Shown piece by piece: positions 50,701 to 59,714 of a stretch of DNA of 64,000 nt. The notes below the pieces were generated by a model. The model ran no database searches and had not been told where the DNA came from. It saw only the letters and a program-made list of their open reading frames with translations. This DNA comes from Paractinoplanes toevensis (GTDB lineage: Bacteria; Actinomycetota; Actinomycetes; Mycobacteriales; Micromonosporaceae), in NCBI RefSeq assembly GCF_018332695.1, contig NZ_BOQN01000063.1, forward strand, positions 1 to 64,000, read 5' to 3'. Made by a program: the position numbers and the translations under genes. Numbering within the stretch: position 1 is the stretch's first letter; each line of letters begins with the position of its first letter.

Positions 50701-51262
50701 CCTCGAAGCCATCCGGTGGCGGCTCGACGGCGGGACGCTGCGGGAAGTGGTCGACAACAAGGACGCGCTGCGGGAGCTCGGTGAACGGCTGGACGAGCCG
50801 CTCGCCGAGGAGACCGACAACGTCGCCAAGGCGGGGCTGCTCAGCGTGCGGGCCGAGGTCTACCGGCTGCTCGGGGAGCTGGGCATGGCGGCCGCGGCCA
50901 GCCGGCTCGCGCTCGCCCATGCCGAGTCGGCGCAGCACACGCAGTCGACCGTGATCGCGCAGGCTGAGCTGGCGCACGTTCTGCGGCTGCGCAAGGACTA
51001 CGAGGAGGCCGACCGGTTGTTCGCCAAGGCGGCAAAAGCGGACGTCCCCGACCCGTTGCGCAGCGTCGTCCACGAGAACGCCGGGCGCAGCTGCTTCGAC
51101 CAGGGGCGGCACATGGAGGCGCTCGATCACTTCGCCCGGGCCGTACGGCTGGGTGAGCCCGAAGATCAGGAACTCGCCGAGCGGATCGGGGTGTGCCTGG
51201 AAGCCGTCTACATCCACGTTCTGCGGGACGGCTGGGGCCCGTACCCCCGGAAGGAAGCGTAA
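44738..51262 (+). CDS. giant (2174 aa) disordered repeat protein with C-terminal TPR-like domain
   Basis: The first residues are very acidic and Tyr-rich (MSYEDDEYWEDEYSEYS), followed by PSWLDDPDF. Then come blocks of low complexity: W-D-D/P-R-G repeats (about 205-410), a basic patch KSKRGWLRRKK (about 460-475), PQAG/QAAR repeats (about 548-690), three DSRLRRP units (about 814-855), seven W[DE]TGTRM units (about 1208-1375), HQAG/QQAGP units (about 1678-1735) and an Ala/Glu/Lys helix of AAAEKAAAEK type (about 1927-1978). Only residues about 1985-2174 look globular: helical pairs AKAGLLSVRAEVYRLLGELGMAAAASRLALAHAES and so on, TPR-like. There is no signal peptide or membrane helix. A scaffold role is plausible but unproven. 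Stop TAA abuts the stop of the convergent GGDEF gene. Confidence 0.8.
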   Translation: MSYEDDEYWEDEYSEYSIMPNSAVVQERQFQKRTAPDPVIPTRRPGDVDAPVDELAARRRRRNTGRRPQVAFDSERPSWLDDPDFAPVDTSVPNLAGDEFADVDFNRPELGADFDAPDFPIPSTGDVRQRRDDRFGDYPDDIDEPFDHRDLAAYGHGPTTTTRVGQTDETARPGRRGGPARGGARPGQPVEPPQRAGRAQRGRTEWIDETGWTDENRPERGGRTGWGGDTPRRAGAAEWADDTSRRAGAAEWADDTPRRAGAPGRADETPQRGTRGSAPQRGDGPPRTTRPGEAPQRPGWAGDVPPRGEGPQRADWAGDAPSRGGAPLRADFVGDQPQRGDLGIPPGDAPQRRDRGVRPGDAGQRGIRPGDVPPRGERGVRSGDITQHAEWSADGTPQRGERVAWVDDAAGQGAWVGQDGTDVAAWAGEQVAPPQQPGRDERIEAPEAGPAAAEEEAPKSKRGWLRRKKNADQDARPAKAKRGEPAQGANPAAQGGAPQALPPTVGPATGQGVVPQAFPPSTGPATGQGVVPAGGQPGPDVEPHGAQPGQGAGPQAARAAVPQAARAAVPQAGRAAASQAGQAARTSAPQAGQAARAATPQAGQAAREDEQAAGVAGPEGGQAARAAVPQAGPAGRVAGPQAGPAARAAGPQAGQSARGAASQDAPLGRDAVPQGGRAAGPQGARGGAVQDRQSPRGSASHIGESQPAVSGRAQVPGLRPPVNPEELYRRPEDGRPAQGGRAAQGGRAQGGPADQIARRPAQDDRPGQDRGPSRDERRRAADEVAFERGDRRARPGERTDPRIRRPIDNELDITDSRLRRPAGLDSTDSRLRRPAELDNTDSRLRRPDTTDPRMPDPRRRSGGRMGERTAFWGPADEDDMAARRPGGGRDERYPDELDPRSERDGRRRAPDDRGRRADERPPVTAIGDYDQGYRPVGGSGWDELRGDRAGWAEEPAAWTGEGRPGEQVAWAGDGHGRPERDTGWEEPAAEAGGEEVWSEDGRRVTSWDIEGEVVWNDEPGGTETRGQELPAANDEDQGDEYGQGPRVLSKAPTPTKPKVISREEPPPIPRVVKKAEPEPPRVVGTTPATPAARVVAPPPATPTPVTDAPGGKRPGPQPNPAAPGQQRSPESGEQRPPAPIVPGTPGPAHPAAPDTARRPGTAARPVAADPASQQRPAAPPPPATSRPDAPAEQLPAAHAGPAHQADSPWDTSSRMQAAWDTGTRMQPPSTQGAWETGTRMPSPQQNGPQTQQPQQTGPQAQSPWDTGTRMPAPDQTGTRPQQAGPQAQAAWETGTRMPAPDQSGTRMQGLQPNGPQTQSPTAPPAQGGWETGTRTQAPDQTGTRMPAPQQSGPQTPSQQAGSQAPWETGTRLNGPDAPPRSRRTPRTAHVTLSESDGPWAMTPDQAPPASLPVSGLSRPISPGAPRPQIDPNQPARPVPAPGYDVPATAVPPAAARPAAVQPNLPPAGPATPGPQVQPGIQLPPAAHAAQAPPGIQATAAPDVPTAYAGPPGGAAAPAPQVTPVSPAAARGPVEAPVSPMPTAGRPPAGTAARPAAPTPTGQDPGAWPRPPVPGGEQTRPAADQVPGAHGGRPTSLASAPVSAPAGNRAQRPTGPAGTPPQDGSTQPTSPAAGAAPQNDVPTQPMVRPGRTAGPDQAAPDQAARATTHQGTPGQPAAPGHAAPQQAGPGHTEPQQAGPGHAAAHQAAPSHGAPQQAGPSHAAAHQAGAPQVAEARPEGSPAVGYAPEQGAAGAAEAGLEGGAGAARIAVPMQRPSVDGTVPGSVDGTVPGAAAVVAPKAPRHGAPEGAGHAADEDAQASEQGRPGAHAAPYMDPDGTLHNLRPIGRLMVSGPDQEPRRSDDPAFVGQWFNKKEPPAPSVKPVADGDGMVLDLDLAGLLNGVALDAEPDISDNGAAAAGSAGTNGEPAATAEQAAADEAAANKAAAEKAAAEKAAAKEAAAEKAAAEEAAAQEAAAAPVEKPAALSAADLEAIRWRLDGGTLREVVDNKDALRELGERLDEPLAEETDNVAKAGLLSVRAEVYRLLGELGMAAAASRLALAHAESAQHTQSTVIAQAELAHVLRLRKDYEEADRLFAKAAKADVPDPLRSVVHENAGRSCFDQGRHMEALDHFARAVRLGEPEDQELAERIGVCLEAVYIHVLRDGWGPYPRKEA

Positions 51263-52297
51263 TCAGCGGCTGACCGGGAGTGGGGTCGGCGGGTGAGCCA
51301 TCGCCGTGCGGCCCCGGCCGCCCTGTTTTGCCTGGTAGAGGGCCGCGTCCGAGGCCGTGCCGAGTTCGACGGCGGTCCCGGCGTGGTCGGGCAGTACGGC
51401 CACGCCGATGCTGAGGCCGGGCGGGCCGCTCGGCAGGCTGTCGATCTGTGCGACGGCGGCGCGGAGGTCGTCGGCGGCGCGGCGGGCGCCCATCCGGTCG
51501 GTGCGCAGCAGCACCACGAACTCGTCGCCGCCGAGGCGGCCGACCACGTCGTCCTCGCGGCGGGCGACCGTGCGCAGCGCGTCGGCCACCGCCTGCAGGG
51601 CCATGTCGCCGACGCCGTGGCCCCACGTGTCGTTGATCTTCTTGAAGTAGTCGATGTCGATGGTGAGCAGGGCGATCGACTCGTTGCCGCGGTTGGCCCA
51701 GGCGACCGCGCGGGCCAGTTCGCCGTCGAAGGAGCGGCGGTTGGCCACCCCGGTGAGCGGGTCCGCGTACGCCTGGGTCTCGAGGACGTCGCGCAGCCGG
51801 TCGTTGCGTAGCCGCAGCGAGTTGACCACGATCGCGGTGAGGATCATCGCGACGGTCAGCGACGCCCAGTCGGACAGGCCCCGGTTGGCGCCCTCGATGG
51901 GGAAGACGACGGCCGCGTTACCGGCCGAGACCAGGGTGAGGACCAGGTAGTTCGCGATCCGGCTGAGGAAGTTCGCGGCGTACAGGACCGGCCACAGGTA
52001 GAAGAACTGCGCGCCGGTGCTGGCGTCGGTGGTGGCCAGGTTGAGCGTGGTGACCAGGGCGATGCCGAGGTACGGCGCGAGCAGCCACATCACCGTCGGC
52101 ACCCGCTCGGGCCGCCACCGGCAGATCGCCCCGCCGAGGCCGAGGACCACGGTGAGCACGGCGAAGACGCTGACGCCGGTGACGGTCCGGTTGTCCGGCA
52201 GCACCACGCCGGTGATGAACATGAATGGGCCGGCGCCCATCAACAGGTACGCGACGGAACGGGATGCCCCGGCCTGGTCACGCAACTGAAACCGCAC
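51263..52297 (-). CDS. membrane-bound GGDEF diguanylate cyclase
   Basis: The 344-residue protein has an N-terminal set of about six membrane helices (residues 15-165), then a cytoplasmic GGDEF domain: DPLTGVANRR, TIDIDYFKKINDTWGHGVGD and GGDEF intact at 256-260. RxxD (Arg247, Asp250) lies exactly five residues before it, the inhibitory product site. It makes cyclic di-GMP, so activity and feedback control are expected. The signal sensed by the membrane part is unknown. It is convergent with the giant gene, with no gap between stops. Confidence 0.92.
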   Translation of the reverse strand: MRFQLRDQAGASRSVAYLLMGAGPFMFITGVVLPDNRTVTGVSVFAVLTVVLGLGGAICRWRPERVPTVMWLLAPYLGIALVTTLNLATTDASTGAQFFYLWPVLYAANFLSRIANYLVLTLVSAGNAAVVFPIEGANRGLSDWASLTVAMILTAIVVNSLRLRNDRLRDVLETQAYADPLTGVANRRSFDGELARAVAWANRGNESIALLTIDIDYFKKINDTWGHGVGDMALQAVADALRTVARREDDVVGRLGGDEFVVLLRTDRMGARRAADDLRAAVAQIDSLPSGPPGLSIGVAVLPDHAGTAVELGTASDAALYQAKQGGRGRTAMAHPPTPLPVSR

Positions 52298-52337
52298 GGT
52301 ATGACTTTTCGGTCCGGGCGGCGGGCAGTTGAGAGTT

Positions 52338-53201
52338 TCAGCGGGCTTCGGCCATCTCCGCCGGCTCGGCGCCGGTCAGGGTCACCCCGGCGCTCGCCGC
52401 GGTCACCAGCACCAGTGCAATGATCTCCACGGCGCCGAGGCGCTGGTGCAGGACGAGCAGTCCGGCGATGGCGGCGCCGGCCGGTTCCAGGCTCATCAGG
52501 ATGCCGAAGACGCGGGTGGGGATGCGGCGCAGCGCGTTGATCTCCAGGCCGTAGGACAGGACCGAGGAGAGCAGGGCGACGGCGGCAGCGCCGATCAACA
52601 GCCGAGGATCATCGAGTACGGCACTCGCACCGCCCGCCCCGAACGGCAGCACCAGCAGCGCGGCCACGGCGAGCGAGACGGTCAGCCCGCCGGTGCCGGG
52701 GACGATCCCGCCGAGCTTGGCGCTGAACACGATGTAACCGGCCCAGAAGAGCCCGGCCAGGAAGGCGAGCAGCAGACCGCCGAGCGGGGCCGACCCACCG
52801 CCGGCCGCGCCGAGCAGGATCACGCCGCCGCCGGCGAGCGCGGCCCACAGCAGGTCGAGCAGCCGCCGGGTCTGCACGAGGGCGAGCAGCAGCGGGCCGA
52901 GGAACTCGACGGTGACGGCGATGCCGAGCGGCACGGTTCGCAGGGCGAGGTAGAAGATCAGGTTCATGCCGGCCATGACGACGCCGAGGAGGGCGGCGGC
53001 CCGCCAGGCCGCGCCGGACCAGCCGCGCAGGGCCGGCCGGGTGACCAACCCCAGGATCACCGCGGCGAGGGCCAGGCGGAGGAGGGTCACGCCGGCCGCG
53101 CCGAGATCCTCGAAGAGGGTACGCGCGACCGCGGAGCCGAACTGCACCGAGACGATCGCCAGCAGCACGAGCACGGGTGCGGGCACCTCGGGGCGTTTCA
53201 T
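52338..53201 (-). CDS. EamA-family (DMT) transporter
   Basis: The ATG at 53201 gives 287 residues with about ten membrane helices in two EamA repeats (APVLVLLAIVSVQFGSAVARTLFED..., GLFWAGYIVFSAKLG...). The pattern resembles the RhtA/threonine-exporter branch, which exports amino acids or metabolites; the substrate is not certain. Confidence 0.85.
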   Translation of the reverse strand: MKRPEVPAPVLVLLAIVSVQFGSAVARTLFEDLGAAGVTLLRLALAAVILGLVTRPALRGWSGAAWRAAALLGVVMAGMNLIFYLALRTVPLGIAVTVEFLGPLLLALVQTRRLLDLLWAALAGGGVILLGAAGGGSAPLGGLLLAFLAGLFWAGYIVFSAKLGGIVPGTGGLTVSLAVAALLVLPFGAGGASAVLDDPRLLIGAAAVALLSSVLSYGLEINALRRIPTRVFGILMSLEPAGAAIAGLLVLHQRLGAVEIIALVLVTAASAGVTLTGAEPAEMAEAR

Positions 53202-53295
53202 GCGGTGAGCCTCCCCCGGCGGCGCCCGGCCGAGCACGCCGGATGCATCCGGGGTGAGCGGGCCCACCCCGGATGCCGCCGGGGCGGGCCGGCCG

Positions 53296-54759
53296 CTACT
53301 CGGGCTGGTCTACCCCGGCGCGCCGGCCGCGGAACCAGTCCGGCTCGCCGTCGAGGCTGTCCGCCGGCGCGGGCCGGGCCGGCCACGAGCGACCCGCCTG
53401 GTCGACCACCTCGCCGCCGGCCGGACGGTGGGCGGCGGCGAGGTTGTCGGCCGGGTGGTGGGCGGCGGGGCGACCGGCGACCGGCATGCCGAGATCGCGA
53501 CCGGGGTCCTCGCCCAGAGCGGCGTGCCGGGCGGCCGGCGCGGCGGCGACGGCTTCCGGGCCGGGATCGGCGGCCAAGCGAGGCGCCGGGGCGGCATTCA
53601 ACGCGCCGCCGGCCCGCAGACCGTCGGCGCTCGCGCCACTCAAGCGCAGGCCGCCGCGGGCGGGGTCGCCGGCCGGGACCAAGGCCGGCTCGGGGGTGGG
53701 CGGGTCGCCCTTCCGCCGTGCCGAACCGGCCGGCCAGAGCCGGGGCGAGCGGCGGGCGGCCAGGTCCTCGGCCCAGCCGAAGCAGAGGACCGCGACCAGG
53801 GTGAGGGCCAGCGCGACGCCGAAGTCGACCACGATGGCGAGGTCGCCCTCCAGGTCGTCGAGGGCGATCAGGGTGAGGACCGGCCAGACCGCGGCGATCG
53901 CGATGTTGTGCCAGAGGTAGACGGTGACGGCCCGCGCGTTGAGCAGGGTCACCGCACCGTCGAGCGGCCGGATCCGGGCCAGCCACGCCATGCTGGGCTG
54001 CCAGCGCAGCACCAGCAGGACGAACGCCAGCGACCAGAGGGCCTGCGACTCGGCCACGTCGTTGAGGTCCCAGGGGTCCTCGCCCTGGTGGCCGTTGAGC
54101 CACCACAGGGCGACCGCCCCCATGACCGCCGCCACCGGGACCGTGGCCCACGGCTTGACCCGGGCGAGCCGGCCGTCGTGGTGGGCGAAACCGGCGATCC
54201 AGCAGGCGCCGTAGGTGACGAAGTCCCACAGGGCCGCGTCGGCGGTCTCGGGCAGGCTGAACCCGGTGAGGTCGAGGAAGCCCATCAGCAGCAGCGGCGC
54301 GGCCACCGCACCCCAGCCGATCCGCCGGTACAGGGCGTACAGGACCGGGGAGAGCAGCACGAACCAGAGGTAGGCGCGCAGGTACCAGAGCGGTTCCCAG
54401 ACGTCGATGGCCCGGTCGCTGCCGGGCGGGTCGGCGATCGGCAGCAGCCAGAAGAACAGCCGGCCGATGCTGAACGGGTGGTCGCTGTCGGTCTCGGTCG
54501 CCCAGCCGGCGGCGAGCATGACGGGTACGGCGACCAGGCCGAGCAGCCACAGCGGCGGCAGCAGCCGGCGCACCCGGGACATCACCACCTGCCCGGCGGC
54601 GCGTTTCTCCAGGGAGGCAGCGGTGAGCGAGCCGGCCAGCGCGAACATGATGCCCATGGCGGGCAGCAGGATCGACAGCCAGGGCCAGCCGAAGAGGTGG
54701 TAGACGATCACCCGGACGATTGCCGCGGCACGGAGCAGGTCCAGGTATCGATTTCGCAC
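53296..54759 (-). CDS. acyltransferase-3 family membrane protein with low-complexity tail
   Basis: The 487-residue protein begins RNRYLDLLRAAAIVRVIVYHLFGW, the acyltransferase-3 opening with the catalytic His in VYHLFGW. About ten membrane helices follow to residue 350. The last 135 residues are a Pro/Ala/Arg-rich hydrophilic tail without recognisable fold. Such enzymes O-acylate surface sugars or peptidoglycan; the target is unknown. Confidence 0.85.
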   Translation of the reverse strand: MRNRYLDLLRAAAIVRVIVYHLFGWPWLSILLPAMGIMFALAGSLTAASLEKRAAGQVVMSRVRRLLPPLWLLGLVAVPVMLAAGWATETDSDHPFSIGRLFFWLLPIADPPGSDRAIDVWEPLWYLRAYLWFVLLSPVLYALYRRIGWGAVAAPLLLMGFLDLTGFSLPETADAALWDFVTYGACWIAGFAHHDGRLARVKPWATVPVAAVMGAVALWWLNGHQGEDPWDLNDVAESQALWSLAFVLLVLRWQPSMAWLARIRPLDGAVTLLNARAVTVYLWHNIAIAAVWPVLTLIALDDLEGDLAIVVDFGVALALTLVAVLCFGWAEDLAARRSPRLWPAGSARRKGDPPTPEPALVPAGDPARGGLRLSGASADGLRAGGALNAAPAPRLAADPGPEAVAAAPAARHAALGEDPGRDLGMPVAGRPAAHHPADNLAAAHRPAGGEVVDQAGRSWPARPAPADSLDGEPDWFRGRRAGVDQPE

Positions 54760-54972
54760 CGGGGAACGGTAGCCACCACGCCTGCCCCGGCGGGACCGCC
54801 GAGCGGTTGCCAGAAAGAGCGCGAGGGCTTACCCCGAAGGGATGAACTGTCCGAATTGTCTGTGCGGTTGTGCGACGTTCATGGTGACCGTGGCCGCTTT
54901 GTGACGTTGACCCCTGGCGAGGAGGCGGCCGGGACGGCCGGACGCCCGCGACTCGATGGGACTTACTAGGAA

Positions 54973-55923
<951 letters not shown>

Positions 55924-56057
55924 ACCCCGCCTTCTCTCAACTGCATACGGCGCGAACCGAAAACATCTCACGGATTCGCGCCACGGTCGTTCCCCATACA
56001 CCGAGGCGAGCCCGGTTGTGCTTCGATGTGCGAACACATGTCCTGGGGAGGACCAAG

Positions 56058-56819
56058 TTGCGAGTGAGACGGGTTTCCGCCCGCGTCGCCGGGGCCGCTT
56101 TGGCGACCCTGGTGGGCGGCGGTCTCGGCGTGGCGCTGACGCCTGCGGGCGCCGGTGCCGCGGTGCGCACCGCCCCGGCGGCCAAGGTCGTGACCACCTC
56201 GGTGGTCACGAAGGCGGCGGCCGCGAGCTGTGCCACCGGTAAGTTCCAGAAGCAGGTCGAGGGCTACCTCAACAAGATCGGTGGCTACGGCACGCTCAAG
56301 GTCGACGGCAAGCAGTCCGCCACCGACTGTGCCGCGATCAAGAAGTTCCAGAGCCGGTTCGGCATCAAGCCGGCGTCCGGCCTGGCCGGCCCGACGACGA
56401 ACGACGTGGCCAAGCGCCTCGCCGCGTCGAACACGGCCAAGTGCAAGGCCAAGAAGACCGGGCTCACCTTCTGCGTCGACCTCACCCACCAGACCACCTG
56501 GGTGATGAAGAACGGCAAGGTGCTCGTCAAGCCGACGGTCACCCGGACCGGCATGAACAACTACGAGACCCCGGCCGGCACCTTCAAGATCAACAAGCGG
56601 ACCAAGAAGGAGTGGTCGGACCCGTACCACGTCTGGTTGCCGTACTGGCAACGGTTCATCGGCGGGCGCGGTTTCCACCAGACCACCACCTACATCCACG
56701 ACATGTGGCGTGGTTCGCACGGCTGCGTCAACCTGCTGCCGCAGGACGCGAAGAAGTACTACAGCCTCGGCAAGATCGGCTCCACGGTGAAGGTGTTCGG
56801 GCGTCGTCCCGGGACCTGA
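56058..56819 (+). CDS. L,D-transpeptidase with N-terminal peptidoglycan-binding domain
   Basis: The TTG at 56058 has GGGGAGGA nearby, giving 253 residues; an open frame upstream lacks a site. A signal segment (RVAGAALATLVGGGLGVAL) is followed by a PG-binding_1-type domain (about 58-115, LKVDGKQSATDCAAIKKFQSRFGI) and a YkuD catalytic domain with HDMWRGSHGCVNLLPQDA (His221, Cys223). It makes 3-3 crosslinks or attaches proteins in peptidoglycan. It ends at a strong terminator. Confidence 0.92.
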   Translation: MRVRRVSARVAGAALATLVGGGLGVALTPAGAGAAVRTAPAAKVVTTSVVTKAAAASCATGKFQKQVEGYLNKIGGYGTLKVDGKQSATDCAAIKKFQSRFGIKPASGLAGPTTNDVAKRLAASNTAKCKAKKTGLTFCVDLTHQTTWVMKNGKVLVKPTVTRTGMNNYETPAGTFKINKRTKKEWSDPYHVWLPYWQRFIGGRGFHQTTTYIHDMWRGSHGCVNLLPQDAKKYYSLGKIGSTVKVFGRRPGT

Positions 56820-56839
56820 TCCGGCTTTCGCTGGGCGAG

Positions 56840-56871
56840 GCCCGGACCCCACGCACGGGGTCCGGGCTTTT
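56840..56871 (+). terminator. rho-independent terminator after the L,D-transpeptidase gene
   Basis: Perfect 11-bp stem GCCCGGACCCC (56840-56850), loop ACGCAC, complement (56857-56867), then TTTT. Confidence 0.92.
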
Positions 56872-56877
56872 CTCGGC

Positions 56878-57056
56878 CCCGTCACGCAACCAATTGCCGG
56901 GCTCGTCCGGCACGATCTCGTTCGGCAACGCGACAAGGTGGTCCCGCTGACCGTGGTGGAGGCCGACCCGCCCCGGCGCTTCTCGTTCCACTGGGCCTAC
57001 GACCCGGCCTCCCCCGCCTCGTCTCCTACGTGGCCCGGCTGGCGTCCACCCGGTGA
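56878..57056 (+). pseudogene. remnant of an AHSA1/SRPBCC-domain gene
   Basis: One frame reads VPLTVVEADPPRRFSFHWAY (56941-57000), a core strand pair of AHSA1-type SRPBCC proteins. About 18 bp further, another frame reads LVSYVARLASTR and TGA (57018-57056), which matches the end of such proteins and overlaps the next gene's GTG in the usual GTGA coupling. The intervening region and the N-terminus are missing, so this is a shrunken gene with an internal deletion. Confidence 0.6.
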
Positions 57057-57442
57057 ACGAGACGATCGACGACGCACTCTGGTCGGCGATCGGCGACCCG
57101 ACCCGCCGCCTGATGCTCGACCTGCTGCTGGCCGACGGCGGCGGCACGGCGACCAGGCTGAGCGAGCACTTGCCGGTCACCCGCCAGGCGGTCGCCAAAC
57201 ACCTAAGCGTGCTGGACCGCGCCGGCCTGGTCCACGCGGCCCCCACCGGCCGCGAACGGCGCTACGAGGTGGACGAGGCCCAACTCGGCCTAGGTAAGAA
57301 CTTCGGCGCTCTGGCGAGCCTGAGTGCGAACGCTCGCCGCCCGCGGCGGGCCGGGCCCTCAGGCGGCTTTGCGGGCGTGGGTGGTCAGCACCTCGTGGCT
57401 CGGTATCAGGCGCTCGTCGCCGAGGGCCGTCACCAGGCGTAA
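57053..57442 (+). CDS. ArsR-family HTH regulator with abnormal C-terminus
   Basis: The GTG start gives 129 residues. The winged helix-turn-helix is complete: WSAIGDPTRRLMLDLLLADGGGTATRLSEHLPVTRQAVAKHLSVLDRAGLV, then GRERRYEVDEAQL. After about residue 78 the sequence (GLGKNFGALASL...RRPRRAGPSGGF) is unlike the usual helix of the family and overlaps the next gene on the opposite strand, so the end may be a fusion with unrelated sequence. Such regulators are usually paired with AHSA1-domain genes, consistent with the remnant before it. Confidence 0.75.
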   Translation: MNETIDDALWSAIGDPTRRLMLDLLLADGGGTATRLSEHLPVTRQAVAKHLSVLDRAGLVHAAPTGRERRYEVDEAQLGLGKNFGALASLSANARRPRRAGPSGGFAGVGGQHLVARYQALVAEGRHQA

Positions 57443-57532
57443 GCCGTCGCGGCTCAGGGTGTATGTCACGTCGAGGAACCGGCTCACGGTGTCGTCGTGG
57501 TGTACCACGGTCAACTCGTCGGCTCGCTGCAT
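57359..57532 (-). CDS. small protein of unknown function, convergent with ArsR gene
   Basis: The ATG at 57532, with AAGGA 10 nt upstream, gives 57 residues; the frame continues open to 57622. The sequence (LTVVHHDDTVSRFLDVTYTLSRDG, then LRLVTALGDERLIPSHEVL) is beta-rich and well composed. I do not recognise a family. It overlaps the abnormal tail of the ArsR gene by 84 bp. Confidence 0.4.
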   Translation of the reverse strand: MQRADELTVVHHDDTVSRFLDVTYTLSRDGLRLVTALGDERLIPSHEVLTTHARKAA

Positions 57533-57696
57533 CGCTGCGTCACGTCCTTCACGGTCACGTTGTCCACACAGGTACGGTCGGGGCCGTGGGGGCGGTTCAC
57601 TCAGGGTGCATCCCGGCGTCAAGCCGCCGACCTGGGTGTACGTGATCTGACTGACGCGCCGACGACCCCGATCGACGACGGCCTAAAGTTGCGAGC

Positions 57697-59036
57697 GTGT
57701 CCCGCCCCTTTCGCACCCGCGTCCGGCCGGGCGTTCTCGCGCTCGCCATCGTCATGCTGGTGTCGCTCACCGCGGCTTCCTGCGGTAACGACGACGACGG
57801 CATCACCGTCGGGTCGGCGGCGCGCGGCACGGTCGGTGAGATCGTCGAGGCGCCCGGCTCGGTGACCGCGCGGGCCGCCGCCACGCTCAGCGCACCCGCC
57901 GCCGGCACCCTGGCCGAGCTGCGGGTCGAGGCCGGGCAGAAGGTCAACAAGGGCACCGTGGTGGCGGTCATCGACTCCCCCGAGCTCGAGGCGCGCCGCG
58001 AATCCGCAGCTCAGGCGCTCGATCAGGCCTCCCGGGGCGGCGGTTCGGCCGGGCTGAGCACCGCCGGCTACACGGCTGTGCGACGGAAAACCGACAAGCA
58101 GGCCGCCACGGCATTCGACGATGCGCGGGACGCGGCCGGCAAGATCGCCGACGCGAACCTGCGCGGCGTACTCCTCAAGCAGGTCGACGCGGCCGAGCAG
58201 CAATATCAGGCAGCGTCGGCGGCGGCCGCCGCCACGCTGCGCTCGGTCCAGCGCGGGGTCGCTTCGCTCGGCGAAGCGGTCGACTCCCTCTCCGCGGCCC
58301 AGAAGCTGCAGGCACAGCAGGCGTACGACCTGGCCGACGCGGCCGTGGAAGCGCTGACCCTGAAGGCCCCGGTCGCCGGCGTGGTCCAACTCGGCGGGCC
58401 GGCCGGCGGCGGCGCGGCAAGCCCGTCGCTGACCGACCTGCTCTCCTCCGGGTCGGCTCCCGCCGCGTCCACCGCGCTGCCGGGAGTGGACACCGCGGTG
58501 CCCAAGGGCGCCTATGTCGCGGCCGGCACGCCCATCGTCACGATCGTCGACGTGACCGCGCTCGGGCTGAGCGCCTCGGTGGACGAGACCGACGTGCTGC
58601 TGGTCCAGCCGGGCGTCACCGCCACCGTCGAGCTGGACGCCGCGACCGGCGCCTCCTACTCGGCGACCGTGCGCGCGGTCGACCTGCTGCCGACCACCTC
58701 GGCGCAGGGCGGCGTCTCCTACCGGGTGCGCCTCGACCTGGCCGCGGGTAAGTACGACGACGGGACGAAGGCGCCGACGCCCCGGCCCGGCATGAGCGCG
58801 GTGGTGCGGCTGCAGGTGCGCGAGGCGTCCGACGCGGTCACCGTGCCGGCCTCGGCGATCGTCAACGCCGACGGGCAGGACACCGTCTGGACCGTACGCA
58901 ACGGGCGCTACCAGCGGGTTTCCGTCAAGGTCGGGGTGCAGGGCGAGGACGTCGTGCAGGTGACCTCCGGCCTGGACGCGGGCCAGCAGATCGTGGTGGG
59001 CGGCGCCGACCTGGTCAAGGCGGGCGAAAAGGCTTC

Positions 59037-59040
<4 letters not shown>
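57697..59040 (+). CDS. MacA-like periplasmic adaptor lipoprotein of an ABC efflux pump
   Basis: The GTG start gives 447 residues. A signal peptide with lipobox TAASC (Cys29) is followed by a lipoyl/barrel-sandwich half (LSAPAAGTLAELRVEAGQKVNKGTVVAVIDSPELE), a long alpha-helical hairpin rich in Ala/Gln, the second sandwich half (LKAPVAGVVQLGG), and beta-barrel and membrane-proximal domains ending SGLDAGQQIVVGGADLV. It belongs with the ATPase and permease that follow. Confidence 0.9.

Positions 59041-59710
<670 letters not shown>

Positions 59711-59714
<4 letters not shown>

Noticed and set aside
47183..51217. 1344-codon open frame antisense to the giant gene, and an 854-codon one at 44477-47041
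   Set aside because: They mirror the GC-rich repeat codons of the plus-strand gene. Their proteins are Arg/Gly/Pro-rich noise with no recognisable fold, whereas the plus frame has a TPR-like end and a well-composed start.
55924..56057. A cyclic-di-AMP (ydaO-type) riboswitch before the L,D-transpeptidase gene
   Set aside because: None of the conserved core strings of that riboswitch could be found in the 134-bp leader.
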